64,000 nucleotides of DNA from Acetobacter pasteurianus subsp. pasteurianus LMG 1262 = NBRC 106471 (GCF_000285275.1 NZ_CADO01000006.1:1-64000); one strand, 5' to 3'. Numbered from the stretch's first letter, positions 36,724-45,638 are shown. Made by a program: numbers and translations. Notes: generated by a model not told the origin, from the letters alone.

Positions 36724-37148
36724 GAAGGCTCCTGTTCATCATAAAGTTGTGCGGGAACACGCCCCAGCACCATATTGGAAAGAGATGCCGGACGGCGCGA
36801 AGGCATAACTGTTCCCCGCGCGGACTTTGCATAGAGCTGGGCATACGCCAGAAGATCTTCTGCTTTTTCGGCACCCAGATGCCCTAATAACCATGTCCAA
36901 CGCTCTGGCATGGCAATGGCTGCCGTGCATCCGCGATCACAGGCGGCCAGACACTGAACCTGACGCAACAGAACCGGAGCTTCCTGCCCATTAACTTCTG
37001 CTTCCTGCACCAAAGCCTGCAAGCGTGCATACAACTGAGCACCCGGCGGCTGATCCATAGCAGGTCCACCACGCCGACACGTAACGCACACATGCAAAAC
37101 AGGACGATTCTGAGGTGATTTTTGAGAAGAATCGGATGCTTCGGCCAT
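36720..37148 (-). CDS. DUF1636 family Cys-rich protein, first gene of the cobalamin operon
   Basis: A 142-residue protein of the DUF1636 family, which has a thioredoxin-like ferredoxin character. Conserved cysteines occur in HVCVTCRRG near the N-terminus and CLAACDRGC in the middle, a pattern fit for a metal or [2Fe-2S] site. It is coupled to cobW (ATGA) and lies behind a cobalamin riboswitch. The family is found repeatedly next to cobW/cobN, so a cobalt-supply or redox role is likely, but none is proven. The last 35 residues are Arg/Ser-rich. Confidence 0.8.
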   Translation of the reverse strand: MAEASDSSQKSPQNRPVLHVCVTCRRGGPAMDQPPGAQLYARLQALVQEAEVNGQEAPVLLRQVQCLAACDRGCTAAIAMPERWTWLLGHLGAEKAEDLLAYAQLYAKSARGTVMPSRRPASLSNMVLGRVPAQLYDEQEPS

Positions 37149-37195
37149 GCTGTATCCCTGAAAGAACTGCCATTCTAAAAGAACAGCTACTTGAA

Positions 37196-37218
37196 GGGGT
37201 GCAGTAACCCGGCGCCCC
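37196..37218. promoter_or_regulatory. Hairpin in the leader of the cobalamin operon
   Basis: ggggtgc (37196-37202) pairs with gcgcccc (37212-37218) with one G-U pair. It lies between the riboswitch and the DUF1636 start. On the transcribed minus strand it is followed only by a mixed T-containing stretch, so it is a weak candidate for the switch's termination hairpin. Confidence 0.3.
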
Positions 37219-37345
37219 TACCTCAGAGATAGCAGAGGAAATATACCTTAACGGCACATCTATGCCTGCCGGGCACCCCGCCAGCAGCAACGCCAGAACT
37301 TAATAAATAAGGCCTACCTGCGCGCTTACGCATACAGGCACCAAT

Positions 37346-37551
37346 GGCAGGTTTCCTGGCTTGTACCCGTATATGCTCCACCTTACAGGCCAGAACATAA
37401 ATCAGCGCTCCCTACCTTCCCAGCCTGCACGAAGGCCAGTGGCATATTGGGCCCTAAAGCCCATACGGAACACCATGGGTAACTTACAGTTGCGGGGGCA
37501 GCGACGGCCTTGCACCGTTCTTCCCTTTTCATCCCGTAAAGGACACCATTA
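37346..37551 (-). promoter_or_regulatory. Cobalamin riboswitch of the DUF1636-cobW-cobN operon
   Basis: Read on the minus strand, the aptamer landmarks are in order: GAAAAGGGAA, the B12 box GCTGCCCCCGCAACTGTAAG, GCCACTGG, GCTGGGAAGG and AAGCCAGGAAACCTGCC (plus-strand 37346-37362). About 197 bases separate it from the first start codon. When bound to adenosylcobalamin it should switch off the biosynthetic operon. The aptamer call is strong; how it acts is not clear from the leader. Confidence 0.93.
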
Positions 37552-37769
37552 GCCCGCGCACAATGCGCATAAGCTGCCTTTGCTTTCAACCCGCAGTTTT
37601 AGTCCTGCAACTTTAAAGCCTGCTGATCTGAAACAGGATTGAGGCTTCACACTAATGTTCCTGTGCTTTGCAGCCCTATTTCCATTATTGACGCGCAAAA
37701 CAGCTATGTTATATTCGTATGAATATACTTTATATGTCAAATATTCTTTCGCTAACTAATGAGGATTCC
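37552..37769. other. Divergent promoter region between the cobalamin operon and the MarR gene
   Basis: About 220 bases. It should hold the promoter of the riboswitch transcript on the minus strand and of marR-FUSC on the plus strand. An AT-rich repeat of atattcgtatgaatatac (37712-37729) forms a short inverted repeat just before the MarR gene and could be its own operator. Confidence 0.35.
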
Positions 37770-38237
37770 ATGATCTCCCCACGCGTTCTGCCCACGCTGG
37801 ATGAAACGCGTTTTTCAGACATGGCACTTACTTTCCGCATCATGCGGTTAGCCACAGTCTGGCGCACGCAACTGGACCGGGCCTTACGCCCGCATGGCAT
37901 GACATTGGCCAGCATGCGCCCCATGGCTTATTTGATGATGATGCCCGACGGGGCCACACAAAGTGACCTTGCCGCCGCCATGAATGTGGATTGCTCTGCA
38001 CTGGTGCGTATTCTTGATTTATTAGAAAAACAAAAGCTGATCACACGCCTGCAGGATACGCGGGACCGACGTGCCAAAAAACTTGTGCTCACTTCTGCTG
38101 GGCAGGAAAGATGTGCGCTGTTCCATACCATTGCAGCACAACTTGAACAGAACGTTCGCCAGAACCTTAATGAAGATCAGGTGCGTAGCTTAATTCATGA
38201 TCTTTCCTGCATGCTGGAAACACATCATGAGCGCTAG
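37770..38237 (+). CDS. MarR-family transcriptional regulator
   Basis: A 155-residue winged-helix regulator. The DNA-binding part contains MAYLMMMPDGATQSDLAAAM, SALVRILDLLEKQKLITR and the wing LQDTRDRRAKKLVLT. ATG 37770 is chosen because GAGG precedes it by five bases; in-frame ATGs at 37719 and 37734 are upstream alternatives. Its end overlaps the FUSC transporter start, so it most likely represses that pump in response to a small aromatic or acid ligand, as MarR proteins usually do. Confidence 0.87.
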   Translation: MISPRVLPTLDETRFSDMALTFRIMRLATVWRTQLDRALRPHGMTLASMRPMAYLMMMPDGATQSDLAAAMNVDCSALVRILDLLEKQKLITRLQDTRDRRAKKLVLTSAGQERCALFHTIAAQLEQNVRQNLNEDQVRSLIHDLSCMLETHHER

Positions 38238-40482
38238 ATCTGAGCAAAGCAGTCATACGCTCTTTTCCTTTAGCGCTGTGCTGTCTCGCTGCTTACCGGG
38301 CTTTTTTTCTGATGAAGCCCAATGGAATACCTTTAAGGCCACCGCAGGCTATTCTGCCCGCGTGTTCTTATGTATTGGTATCGCCGTTTTTCTGGCGTTT
38401 ATGTTCCAGCTCCACTCTCCCCTCAGTGCAGCCACAACTGTTCTTATTGTGGCAAACCCAACTGTAGGGGCCATGGTTTCCAAAAGTGTCTGGCGTGTTA
38501 TTGGCACAGTTATTGGGGCCGTTATCAGCATTGGCATTATGGCTGTATTTGTGCAGTCTCCCGTTCTGTATTTTGCGGCTCTTTCTGTTTTTGTAGGCAT
38601 AGCCTGCATGGTTGCCACGTTTCTGCGCTTCTTTCGTGCCTATGCTGCTGTGCTGACCGGTTATACAATTGTTATTATTGCTGCACCCGCTTTTGCAGAC
38701 CCAGACAATATTTTCCTGTCTGCAATGGGGCGCCTGTCTGCCGTGGTAACAGGCGTGGTAGTAACGGCCTGTGTGTTTATGGTAACAAGCCCACGCAAGC
38801 CCAGCGCCGTTTTGGAAAAACTGGGGAATGCTTTTCGTGATACCATTCTCCACGCAAAAAACTTTCATGCGCAGGAAGGCCTTTCTTCTGCACCGGAAGA
38901 ACATGCCGCAGAAGAAAACAACCCTTCCGAAATAACAGATACCACAACCACGGGCACAGCATTCCGTAGTTTGCCACAGCCCCTTTATGATAGCCGCAGC
39001 CGCCTTCTGGCTGGCATGGCAGGCTTAACTCCTGCCATAGAATTTGCCGCCGCAGATGACCCCGATATGCAGGCCCGTATTTCTAACCTGCGTCTGACAC
39101 TTAATCGTTTAACCGGGCTAATTGTCAGTTATCATCCTTATTGGTTAAATCTCTCTTTAGTGGATGCACAATCACGCCCTGTGCATCAATATGTTGCCGA
39201 AGCCTTAGAGCAAATTCTGCATCTTACAGAGCAACCTGGCTGGTTAGAAAACCCCACACCAGTATCTGCCTGCCTGCATGACTGCCTGAAAAACCTGGAG
39301 CAACTTTCACGCAACAACCCGGCACCCAGCTTGCTGGCAACGCTGGATAATACGCGTGATATTCTGGTACAAATAGATCTGGCCCTATACGATCTGACAA
39401 GCCTGCGCCGCGATCGTGAATCCTCCTACACGCGCCAGTATCTGGAATGGCCCGTTGCCTTGCGCAATGGCGTGCGTGGCATGTTTATTGCGCTTCTGGC
39501 TGGCATGTTATGGTATGTGTTCCATTGGAGCGCAGGCCCTATGCTGATCCTGTATGTGGTGGCAGCTTCAAGCCTGCTTTCAACAGCTCCCTCCGCCGGC
39601 AAAGCTAGCCCCATGATGGCAACAGGCACTATGTTGGCAGTGCCTATGGGGTTTTTATGCCATTCCCTTTTCTTGCCCCGCATAGATGGCTACCCGCTTT
39701 TATGGCTGACTCTCTGCCTGTTTCTGCTACCCGGTGTATGGCTGCAGTTTCACCCACGCTACAGCATTGGCGCATTTGGGTATGCGGTGTTTTTCACCAT
39801 GCTGCTCTCTATCAACAACCCCATTATTTATAATGACCTGGCACTCACCAATAATTGGCTGACTATGGTGGCGGCCTGCGTGCTGTTAGTACTGGTTTTC
39901 CGGGTTATTTTACCACCAGATCATCGGTTAGATGCTGCACGGCTGGTTTCTTCCCTTACGCGCAGTTTGCAACAACTGGCTCTTTCCCATAGCCGCAAGC
40001 CAGTGCAATGGATTGCGTGGGAAGGCCTCCAGCTTCAAAAGATCACACGGTTGATGATGCGCCTTTCCTTTATTCCTTCCGGCATAGACCGGCAGGGATA
40101 TACCGATGCAGCTTTTGCAACACTTTCTCTGGGACGGCTTATCTTACGCTTACGCTGGAATGCAGAACACGTTCAACTCAATGCGCAGGCCCGCACTGCT
40201 CTTGAAAGTGCCTTAAAAGCCTTCTCTATGTTGCGTCATGCACCGTTATCTACTGCGGAGGCTTTGGAACAGGCTGCAGCAGTTATTCATGCCACCACCA
40301 CAGATCAGGAAGGGGCCAACCTTATGCGGGGCAGAACCATCTCCTGCCTGATGCAAGCCGCGGGCATTATCCGGGCTATTCCAGGGTTTTATGATAAATA
40401 CGGCCCCATCCATCGCTCTGTAGATGAGGTAGGTGCAACTGCGCCGGTTTCTACGTTGGTCAGTGCGGGTTCTGCAGGATAA
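38227..40482 (+). CDS. FUSC-family (AaeB-like) membrane transporter
   Basis: A 751-residue inner-membrane protein with two repeated blocks of membrane segments (about 35-200 and 410-560), each followed by a soluble domain, as in the fusaric-acid-resistance / p-hydroxybenzoate efflux (AaeB) family. The first block contains SAATTVLIVANPTVGAMVSK. ATG 38227 overlaps the MarR stop, so the genes are coupled. AaeB-type pumps usually work with an AaeA-like adaptor, and none is next to it here. Export of aromatic acids or lipophilic weak acids is the likely role. Confidence 0.85.
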   Translation: MSARSEQSSHTLFSFSAVLSRCLPGFFSDEAQWNTFKATAGYSARVFLCIGIAVFLAFMFQLHSPLSAATTVLIVANPTVGAMVSKSVWRVIGTVIGAVISIGIMAVFVQSPVLYFAALSVFVGIACMVATFLRFFRAYAAVLTGYTIVIIAAPAFADPDNIFLSAMGRLSAVVTGVVVTACVFMVTSPRKPSAVLEKLGNAFRDTILHAKNFHAQEGLSSAPEEHAAEENNPSEITDTTTTGTAFRSLPQPLYDSRSRLLAGMAGLTPAIEFAAADDPDMQARISNLRLTLNRLTGLIVSYHPYWLNLSLVDAQSRPVHQYVAEALEQILHLTEQPGWLENPTPVSACLHDCLKNLEQLSRNNPAPSLLATLDNTRDILVQIDLALYDLTSLRRDRESSYTRQYLEWPVALRNGVRGMFIALLAGMLWYVFHWSAGPMLILYVVAASSLLSTAPSAGKASPMMATGTMLAVPMGFLCHSLFLPRIDGYPLLWLTLCLFLLPGVWLQFHPRYSIGAFGYAVFFTMLLSINNPIIYNDLALTNNWLTMVAACVLLVLVFRVILPPDHRLDAARLVSSLTRSLQQLALSHSRKPVQWIAWEGLQLQKITRLMMRLSFIPSGIDRQGYTDAAFATLSLGRLILRLRWNAEHVQLNAQARTALESALKAFSMLRHAPLSTAEALEQAAAVIHATTTDQEGANLMRGRTISCLMQAAGIIRAIPGFYDKYGPIHRSVDEVGATAPVSTLVSAGSAG

Positions 40483-40619
40483 AATAAAGAAGAAAGTTTC
40501 CTAAAATAAAAGCCACGATGATGAATTTAATTTTATCAGAATTTTTCTATTTATAGAGAACTTCTCCCCATCCAGATGCTTAGTGTTTAAGTCATCACTC
40601 ATAAAAAGAAGTATCTGGC

Positions 40620-41243
40620 ATGGCATACTCCGAAACATCGCCTCCGGTGACATACCGCAGAGCCAACCCAGCCCCGTTAGGCTTAATGGGGTTTGGGCTC
40701 ACAACCGTTCTTCTCAATTTACATAATGCAGACCTGGTGCCTATGGGGTCTGCCATTCTGGCCATGGGGCTAACATTTGGAGGTGTAGCCCAAATTCTGG
40801 CAGGAATGCTGGAATATGGTAATGGCAACACCTTTGGCATGACAGCTTTTACCGCTTACGGTGCTTTCTGGCTTTCATTCGTGGCACTTATTGGATTGCC
40901 GCATACTGGTATTGTAGATGCTAGCAGCCCCAACCTTGTAGGAAGCTACCTGCTTGCGTGGGGATTGTTCACATTTATTATGTTTATTGCCACACTACGT
41001 GCTACGCGGGCACATCAGGTTATCTTCCTGAGCCTGACTATTCTTTTCGGCCTGCTTGCTACAGGTGATATGCTGGCTATGCCGGTTGTTACCCAGTTCG
41101 CTGGCTATGAAGGGTTGTTCTGCGGTTCTTCCGCCATCTATCTGGCTGCAGCTGAAATTCTGGAAGAAGCCTATGGATATGCAGTGCTGCCAATTGGCAA
41201 ACCTGCTCCAACCTCCGTATCTTTCCGAACCGCAGCCGCTTAA
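40620..41243 (+). CDS. satP: Acetate/succinate transporter, GPR1/FUN34/YaaH family
   Basis: A 207-residue inner-membrane protein with six predicted membrane segments and the family signature NPAPLGLMGFGLTTVLLN at its N-terminus. Further conserved stretches are GGVAQILAGMLEYGNGNTFG and FGLLATGDM. The YaaH/SatP family moves acetate and related acids with protons, and in acetic acid bacteria such proteins affect acetate uptake and tolerance. It is monocistronic. The direction of flow cannot be judged from sequence. Confidence 0.9.
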   Translation: MAYSETSPPVTYRRANPAPLGLMGFGLTTVLLNLHNADLVPMGSAILAMGLTFGGVAQILAGMLEYGNGNTFGMTAFTAYGAFWLSFVALIGLPHTGIVDASSPNLVGSYLLAWGLFTFIMFIATLRATRAHQVIFLSLTILFGLLATGDMLAMPVVTQFAGYEGLFCGSSAIYLAAAEILEEAYGYAVLPIGKPAPTSVSFRTAAA

Positions 41244-41299
41244 CTACCCAACGCACATCATGCCCCGCAGCACAAAATGCTCCGGGGCGACATGTTTAA

Positions 41300-42319
41300 T
41301 TACTTATCAAAACAATTTTGAACTTCCTGCTCATTCACTTCCGCCAAAGCAGGAGGCACCCACGCAGGACTATTATCTTTATCAATCAAACGGGCTCGAA
41401 TACCTTCTGCAAAATCGGGCCGGGCTACCATATGGCGCACCATGTTTTCCTCAAGTGTAAAAGCCTCATGTAAGGAGGAAGCTGCACGCGCCCGGTGCCA
41501 TCCAGACCATGCTACCTGCACAGAAAACGGACAGGCACGTGATAACGCTTCAAGATCCTCTTGCGCATCTTCTGATCCTTCCGCTTTCAGCTTTTCAATA
41601 ACCTGCAAGATATCTGGCGCATCGTAACAGGAATCCAGATTTTGCACGTCCAGGCTTTCGGGCTGGGAATGGAGGCGTGCAAATACATGTTCTGCACTTT
41701 CAATACTCAACGTCTCTCTTAAATCTGCAAGAGAAGCCGATGGAACCAAAACATCTGCAAACCCCATGGCCACAGCCTCTGCCCCGTTCATGCGCCCACC
41801 AGTAACGGCACGCCGTAAGCCAGAAAAACCAGGAGCGCGGGCTAACAGCCAGCTTCCCCCAGCGTCCGGGGCCAGACCAATAGCAGTTTCAGGCATAGCC
41901 AGCACAGATGTTTCCGTAACTACTCGATATCGTACATGACCACCCAAGCCGATACCGCCGCCCATAGCTACGCCATCTAAAAAGGAAACAATGGGTTTTT
42001 TGTAATCTGCCAACAGCAGCATAACATCATATACGCGCTTCATAAGTTCATATGCTGCCAATGCCCCTTGAGCTTTTAGGCAATCATGAATGGCGCGTAG
42101 ATCTCCCCCGGCGCAAAAGGCACGAGTGCTGCTGCTTTCCAGAAGAATAGTGTGAATAGACGGATCATTCCGCCATGTCTGTAAAGCGGCCTTTATGCCA
42201 CTGGCCATACTAATATCCACAGCATTCAACCGTTTGGGACGGTCTAAAATAATACGCCCCAAATGCCCTTCTTGCTGCATTCTTACGCCAGATACGGTGG
42301 AAAGAGTTTGCTCTGTCAT
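41300..42319 (-). CDS. 3-hydroxyisobutyryl-CoA hydrolase / enoyl-CoA hydratase family protein
   Basis: A 339-residue crotonase-fold enzyme. The oxyanion-hole segments are RAFCAGGDLRAIHDC and DGVAMGGGIGLGGHVRYRVV, and AMPETAIGLAPDAGGS carries the catalytic Glu/Asp region. Length and motifs fit the valine-degradation thioesterase HIBCH rather than plain enoyl-CoA hydratase. ATG 42319 is preferred over the in-frame start at 42349 because AGAGGA lies just upstream. No other valine-catabolism genes are adjacent. It is divergent from the flavin reductase. Confidence 0.82.
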   Translation of the reverse strand: MTEQTLSTVSGVRMQQEGHLGRIILDRPKRLNAVDISMASGIKAALQTWRNDPSIHTILLESSSTRAFCAGGDLRAIHDCLKAQGALAAYELMKRVYDVMLLLADYKKPIVSFLDGVAMGGGIGLGGHVRYRVVTETSVLAMPETAIGLAPDAGGSWLLARAPGFSGLRRAVTGGRMNGAEAVAMGFADVLVPSASLADLRETLSIESAEHVFARLHSQPESLDVQNLDSCYDAPDILQVIEKLKAEGSEDAQEDLEALSRACPFSVQVAWSGWHRARAASSLHEAFTLEENMVRHMVARPDFAEGIRARLIDKDNSPAWVPPALAEVNEQEVQNCFDK

Positions 42320-42384
42320 TGCTTTCCTCTTTATTTCATGCACAAACACGCACAGACCATTTTTGATTGATTAAAGGAGAGCAG

Positions 42385-42888
42385 ATGTTGGCTCCGGAGA
42401 CCAGCGCCTACCGCGATGCCATGGCCCGACTTGGCGCAGCTGTGAACATTGTTACAACAGGAACGCTGGAAAACCCCGTTGGTTTTACCGCATCCGCTGT
42501 GTGTTCCGTAACAGATACCCCGCCTACGCTGCTGGTCTGCCTGAACCGTGGAAGCCGTGCACGACAAGCTTTTCATGAAGGTAGCGCATTATGCGTAAAC
42601 GTACTGGCATCTAGCCAGCAGCATCTTTCTAACCATTTTGCCAGCCCCAACTCCATGCAGGAACGGTTTGCCACCGGGCACTGGACAACCTTGGCAACTG
42701 GCGCACCTGTGCTGGAAGAGGCTGTGGCCTCGTTTGACTGCAAGATCAGCCAGATTGTAGAAGTGGGCACGCACAGCGTGATGTTTGGTATTGTGCAGGC
42801 GTTACGCACGCATGCAACGGCACATGGGCTTGTTTATTTCAACAGAATGTACCACGCTCTGCCCCATACACCCCCGTTAAAGCCCTAA
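42385..42888 (+). CDS. Flavin reductase (HpaC/RutF-like)
   Basis: A 167-residue flavin reductase-like domain protein with the FMN-binding stretch GFTASAVCSVTDTPPTLLVC and CVNVLASSQQHLSNHFA. Such enzymes supply reduced flavin to a partner monooxygenase. AAGGAGA four bases upstream fixes ATG 42385. No oxygenase lies beside it; the Rieske oxygenase at 10.5 kb uses a different type of donor. It is followed by a small membrane-protein frame. Confidence 0.84.
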   Translation: MLAPETSAYRDAMARLGAAVNIVTTGTLENPVGFTASAVCSVTDTPPTLLVCLNRGSRARQAFHEGSALCVNVLASSQQHLSNHFASPNSMQERFATGHWTTLATGAPVLEEAVASFDCKISQIVEVGTHSVMFGIVQALRTHATAHGLVYFNRMYHALPHTPPLKP

Positions 42889-42920
42889 GGGCTTTAACCA
42901 TAACACCAAGGCGCTGAATC

Positions 42921-43070
42921 ATGTCGCAGAACCATCATGATGATTACCCGGTAAAAGGGGATGATGATTACGTCCCTTTTCTTACGATGAGAGGGCTTAT
43001 CATCATACACGTTGCGCTTTTAATAGCCGTAGCTTTATGGTCTTGGTTGGATTGGTCCTTGCCTCAGTAA
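42921..43070 (+). CDS. Small single-pass membrane protein (49 residues)
   Basis: An open frame of 49 codons with a charged, His/Asp-rich N-terminal half (NHHDDYPVKGDDDYVPF) and one hydrophobic segment (GLIIIHVALLIAVALWSWL) near the C-terminus. A weak ribosome site (AAGG) lies about nine bases before the ATG. It begins 32 bases after the flavin reductase stop and may share its transcript. The shape resembles small subunits of respiratory complexes, but no family is recognised. Confidence 0.5.
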   Translation: MSQNHHDDYPVKGDDDYVPFLTMRGLIIIHVALLIAVALWSWLDWSLPQ

Positions 43071-43089
43071 AGGACTGAACCGCAATTTT

Positions 43090-43884
43090 TTAACTTCCTC
43101 GCACACGGCAAAACAGGCTCGCGGCTATAAACACACTGCCCCCCAAGGCAGCAATCCAAAATGCTGTAGGGCAATTGGTGTACCACGCCAACACCAAACC
43201 CAGCCAAGCCTCCAGCAACGCAAGTAATGTTGCAACGCCCATTCCCAACAAGGGCGAAAAGCCCATCCGCAAACTTGCTGCCGCAGGCGCGATCATAAGC
43301 GTAAACACCAGCAAGACACCCGTAATCTGGGCGCATTGCGCTGTGGCTACAGCAACAATCATGAGAAAAAGAATATCAAGTAGACGCATATTCACGCCCC
43401 GTGCCTCTGCCTGCTCTGGCTGCAATGATGCAAAAAGAAGCGGTCTGGCCACAAACGCCAATGCCATCAAACAGGTTACAGAAAGAGCACCCAGCCAACC
43501 CAGCATAGAAGACCCAATACCCAGAATATCCCCAAAAAGCAGCGCGGTAGCCGAACTGGCAGAGTGGGTTAAAAAATGCAGGCACAATGCCCCAAAACCC
43601 ATGGCAACAGAAAGTACCAACCCGATTGTTACATCCCGGCCTACAAGCCTGTCTCCCGCCAGCCCTATGGCAACACCACCGCCAACAGCGCCAAGCCCAA
43701 GCCCAAGCAAAGCGGGCTGCCCCAAAAGAAGAGCTGCAGCGGCTCCTGCAAATCCCACATGTGAAAGCGCATGGCTCGCAAAGCTCTGACCACGCAGAAC
43801 AAGAAACCAACCCACGGGCCCACACACCAAAGCCGCTAAAAACGCTGCCAGAAAGGCAGTGCGCATAAATTCATACTCAAGCAT
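43090..43884 (-). CDS. znuB: ZnuB, zinc ABC transporter permease
   Basis: A 264-residue inner-membrane permease of the ABC-3 family with about eight membrane segments (LRGQSFASHALSHVGFAGAA near the start, ITGVLLVFTLMIAPAAASL near the end). It works with ZnuC and ZnuA to import Zn(II). ATG 43884 overlaps the znuC stop (TGATG), so the seven residues upstream in the frame are not used. It is the last gene of znuA-znuC-znuB. Zn rather than Mn is inferred from the neighbouring zur. Confidence 0.9.
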   Translation of the reverse strand: MLEYEFMRTAFLAAFLAALVCGPVGWFLVLRGQSFASHALSHVGFAGAAAALLLGQPALLGLGLGAVGGGVAIGLAGDRLVGRDVTIGLVLSVAMGFGALCLHFLTHSASSATALLFGDILGIGSSMLGWLGALSVTCLMALAFVARPLLFASLQPEQAEARGVNMRLLDILFLMIVAVATAQCAQITGVLLVFTLMIAPAAASLRMGFSPLLGMGVATLLALLEAWLGLVLAWYTNCPTAFWIAALGGSVFIAASLFCRVRGS

Positions 43885-44690
43885 CAAGCACCATGTCCCA
43901 TGCACATACAGGACTGGAGTGATGCCCCACCGCCTTCTGCCACAACAAACAATCTGTTTCCCGCCTTAATCACCTCAACCGGTGCCCCGTAAAGTGCGCT
44001 GAGCGTTTGGGTTGTCATCACATCTTCCACGCGCCCCAGCACCGCCTTGCCATGTGCCATGTAAAGAACATGGTCCATCAACCCCATAAGCGGATTGATA
44101 TCATGGGTAGACATCAGCACCGTCATATTCCTATCGCGTGCCAAGGTATGAATGCGCTCTGCTGTTTCACGCATACGGGCGGGATCCAGGCTGACCAAAG
44201 GCTCATCAAGCAGCAAAATATGCGGGTTATCCAACAATGCCTGCGCCAGCATCAGCCGCTGCCTTTCTCCCCCTGAAAGGGAGCCGACCGGCCGCTGCGC
44301 CAGCGCCTGCGCATCTACTGCGGCCAAAGCTGCATCAATATCCGCTCTAGCCTGTTTGCCGTAAAATGGCAGGCCCCATTTCCAGCCCTGCTGTGCTGCG
44401 GCAACGGTGCTCCAACCGCTAATTTGTGCGGCCACCATAGCGCGTACCTGCGGCATATACCCTATGGGCATGCGGCCCTTTTGCACTGGCTGGCCTTCTA
44501 TCCATATCTGGCCAGCCGAGGGCTTTTCCAGCCCCAAAAGAGTTCTAAACAGGGTTGTTTTTCCAGCCCCGTTTCCACCCAGAACAGCCACAAAACTGCC
44601 TGCGGGAACTGTAAAACTGATATTATCCAGAACTGCTTTTTTCTGGCGCAACAGAGTTACGCCAGCCACTTGCACAGCAGAAGATGGCAT
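43884..44690 (-). CDS. znuC: ZnuC, zinc ABC transporter ATP-binding protein
   Basis: A 268-residue ATPase. The Walker A motif is LGGNGAGKTTLFRT, the signature is LSGGERQRLMLAQAL, and Walker B is ILLLDEPLVSLD. The switch His is in VLMSTHDINPLMG. ATG 44690 shares a base with the znuA stop (TAATG), giving tight coupling; the longer open frame upstream lies inside znuA. It powers ZnuB import. Confidence 0.92.
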   Translation of the reverse strand: MPSSAVQVAGVTLLRQKKAVLDNISFTVPAGSFVAVLGGNGAGKTTLFRTLLGLEKPSAGQIWIEGQPVQKGRMPIGYMPQVRAMVAAQISGWSTVAAAQQGWKWGLPFYGKQARADIDAALAAVDAQALAQRPVGSLSGGERQRLMLAQALLDNPHILLLDEPLVSLDPARMRETAERIHTLARDRNMTVLMSTHDINPLMGLMDHVLYMAHGKAVLGRVEDVMTTQTLSALYGAPVEVIKAGNRLFVVAEGGGASLQSCMCMGHGA

Positions 44691-45598
44691 TATTGCGCTA
44701 CACCTAGTAGGTGCGCCACTTGCGTAAGAGTTGAGCCGATCCATATCTGCCAATGTGTATTCTGCGGCATAATTTCCGCCAATGGCAGAATGGGTATACC
44801 TGCGTTATGTGCCAGATCAAGCAGGTGTTTGCTGGCTGGTTCTTCTACCTGCACATTATAGGCAAGTAGCCGCAACTTTTTTTGCTTAAGATCCTGTTCA
44901 AACGTGGCAACCGCAACAGGTGGTGGCTCAACATCATTCATGATAGCAATCTGGAAAGCATTTTCCTTCATGTCCAAACCAAGATAGTTGGCCAAAGGCG
45001 TAAACAATGGTTCTGTTGCTGCCACAGCCATACCTTGCACATGTGGGCGCAATGCTGCGGCCTGCGCCTGCACTCTAGCAATATCAGCCTGCAACTTCTG
45101 ACCCCGTGCAGCATATGCTGATGCATGTGCCGGATCTGCCTGTTCACACGCTTTTTCAAACCTTTGCGCAAAATCTGCTACCGCGTTGAGGTCATACCAT
45201 AAATGGGCATTCCCGCCTTCGTGCCAGCCTGACCATGTATCTGCACGCACATACCGCGCCTGTGGCAAAGCAGAAGCCTGCACCAAATGGTCCATCCATG
45301 CATCGTATCCCGCACCATTGCCCACAACCAACGTGGCATCTGCGACACGACGCGCATCATCCGGTGTAGGAGCATATAAATGCGGATCCACCGCTGGTGA
45401 TACAAGTATGGATGTAACGTGCATGTCTGGCTCAGCAATCTGCGCAGCCAGATCCCCCCATGTGTTTTCTGCCGCCACAACAGACAAAGGGCGCGCAGCC
45501 GCAGAACCCGTGTCCATGGTTGCAACACCAAGCACAGCCACCATACCAAACAACATCCGGCGTGAAGTGCCTTTTGTTTTTCTCAATTCCATACCCAT
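44690..45598 (-). CDS. znuA: ZnuA, zinc-binding periplasmic protein
   Basis: A 302-residue cluster A-I solute-binding protein with an N-terminal signal peptide (cleavage probably near GSAAARP). Metal ligands are likely the His in VDPHLYAPTPDD, the His in GGNAHLWYDLNAV and acidic residues near the C-terminus. The long His-rich loop of many ZnuA proteins is absent. It is the first gene of the zinc operon. A perfect palindrome 22 bases before its start, shared with divergent zur, is the probable Zur operator. Confidence 0.88.
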   Translation of the reverse strand: MGMELRKTKGTSRRMLFGMVAVLGVATMDTGSAAARPLSVVAAENTWGDLAAQIAEPDMHVTSILVSPAVDPHLYAPTPDDARRVADATLVVGNGAGYDAWMDHLVQASALPQARYVRADTWSGWHEGGNAHLWYDLNAVADFAQRFEKACEQADPAHASAYAARGQKLQADIARVQAQAAALRPHVQGMAVAATEPLFTPLANYLGLDMKENAFQIAIMNDVEPPPVAVATFEQDLKQKKLRLLAYNVQVEEPASKHLLDLAHNAGIPILPLAEIMPQNTHWQIWIGSTLTQVAHLLGVAQ

Positions 45599-45619
45599 TA
45601 TCCTGCCATGCCTGAATGC

Positions 45620-45638
45620 AATGTAATACTATTACATT
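45620..45638. promoter_or_regulatory. Probable Zur operator
   Basis: aatgtaatactattacatt is a perfect 19-base inverted repeat (9-1-9) and resembles the alphaproteobacterial Zur box. It lies between divergent znuA and zur, positioned to control both. Confidence 0.75.

Noticed and set aside
36991-37290. Minus-strand frame starting in the cobalamin leader, considered as a leader peptide
   Set aside because: It runs out of frame into the DUF1636 gene for most of its length and lacks a ribosome site; chance frame.
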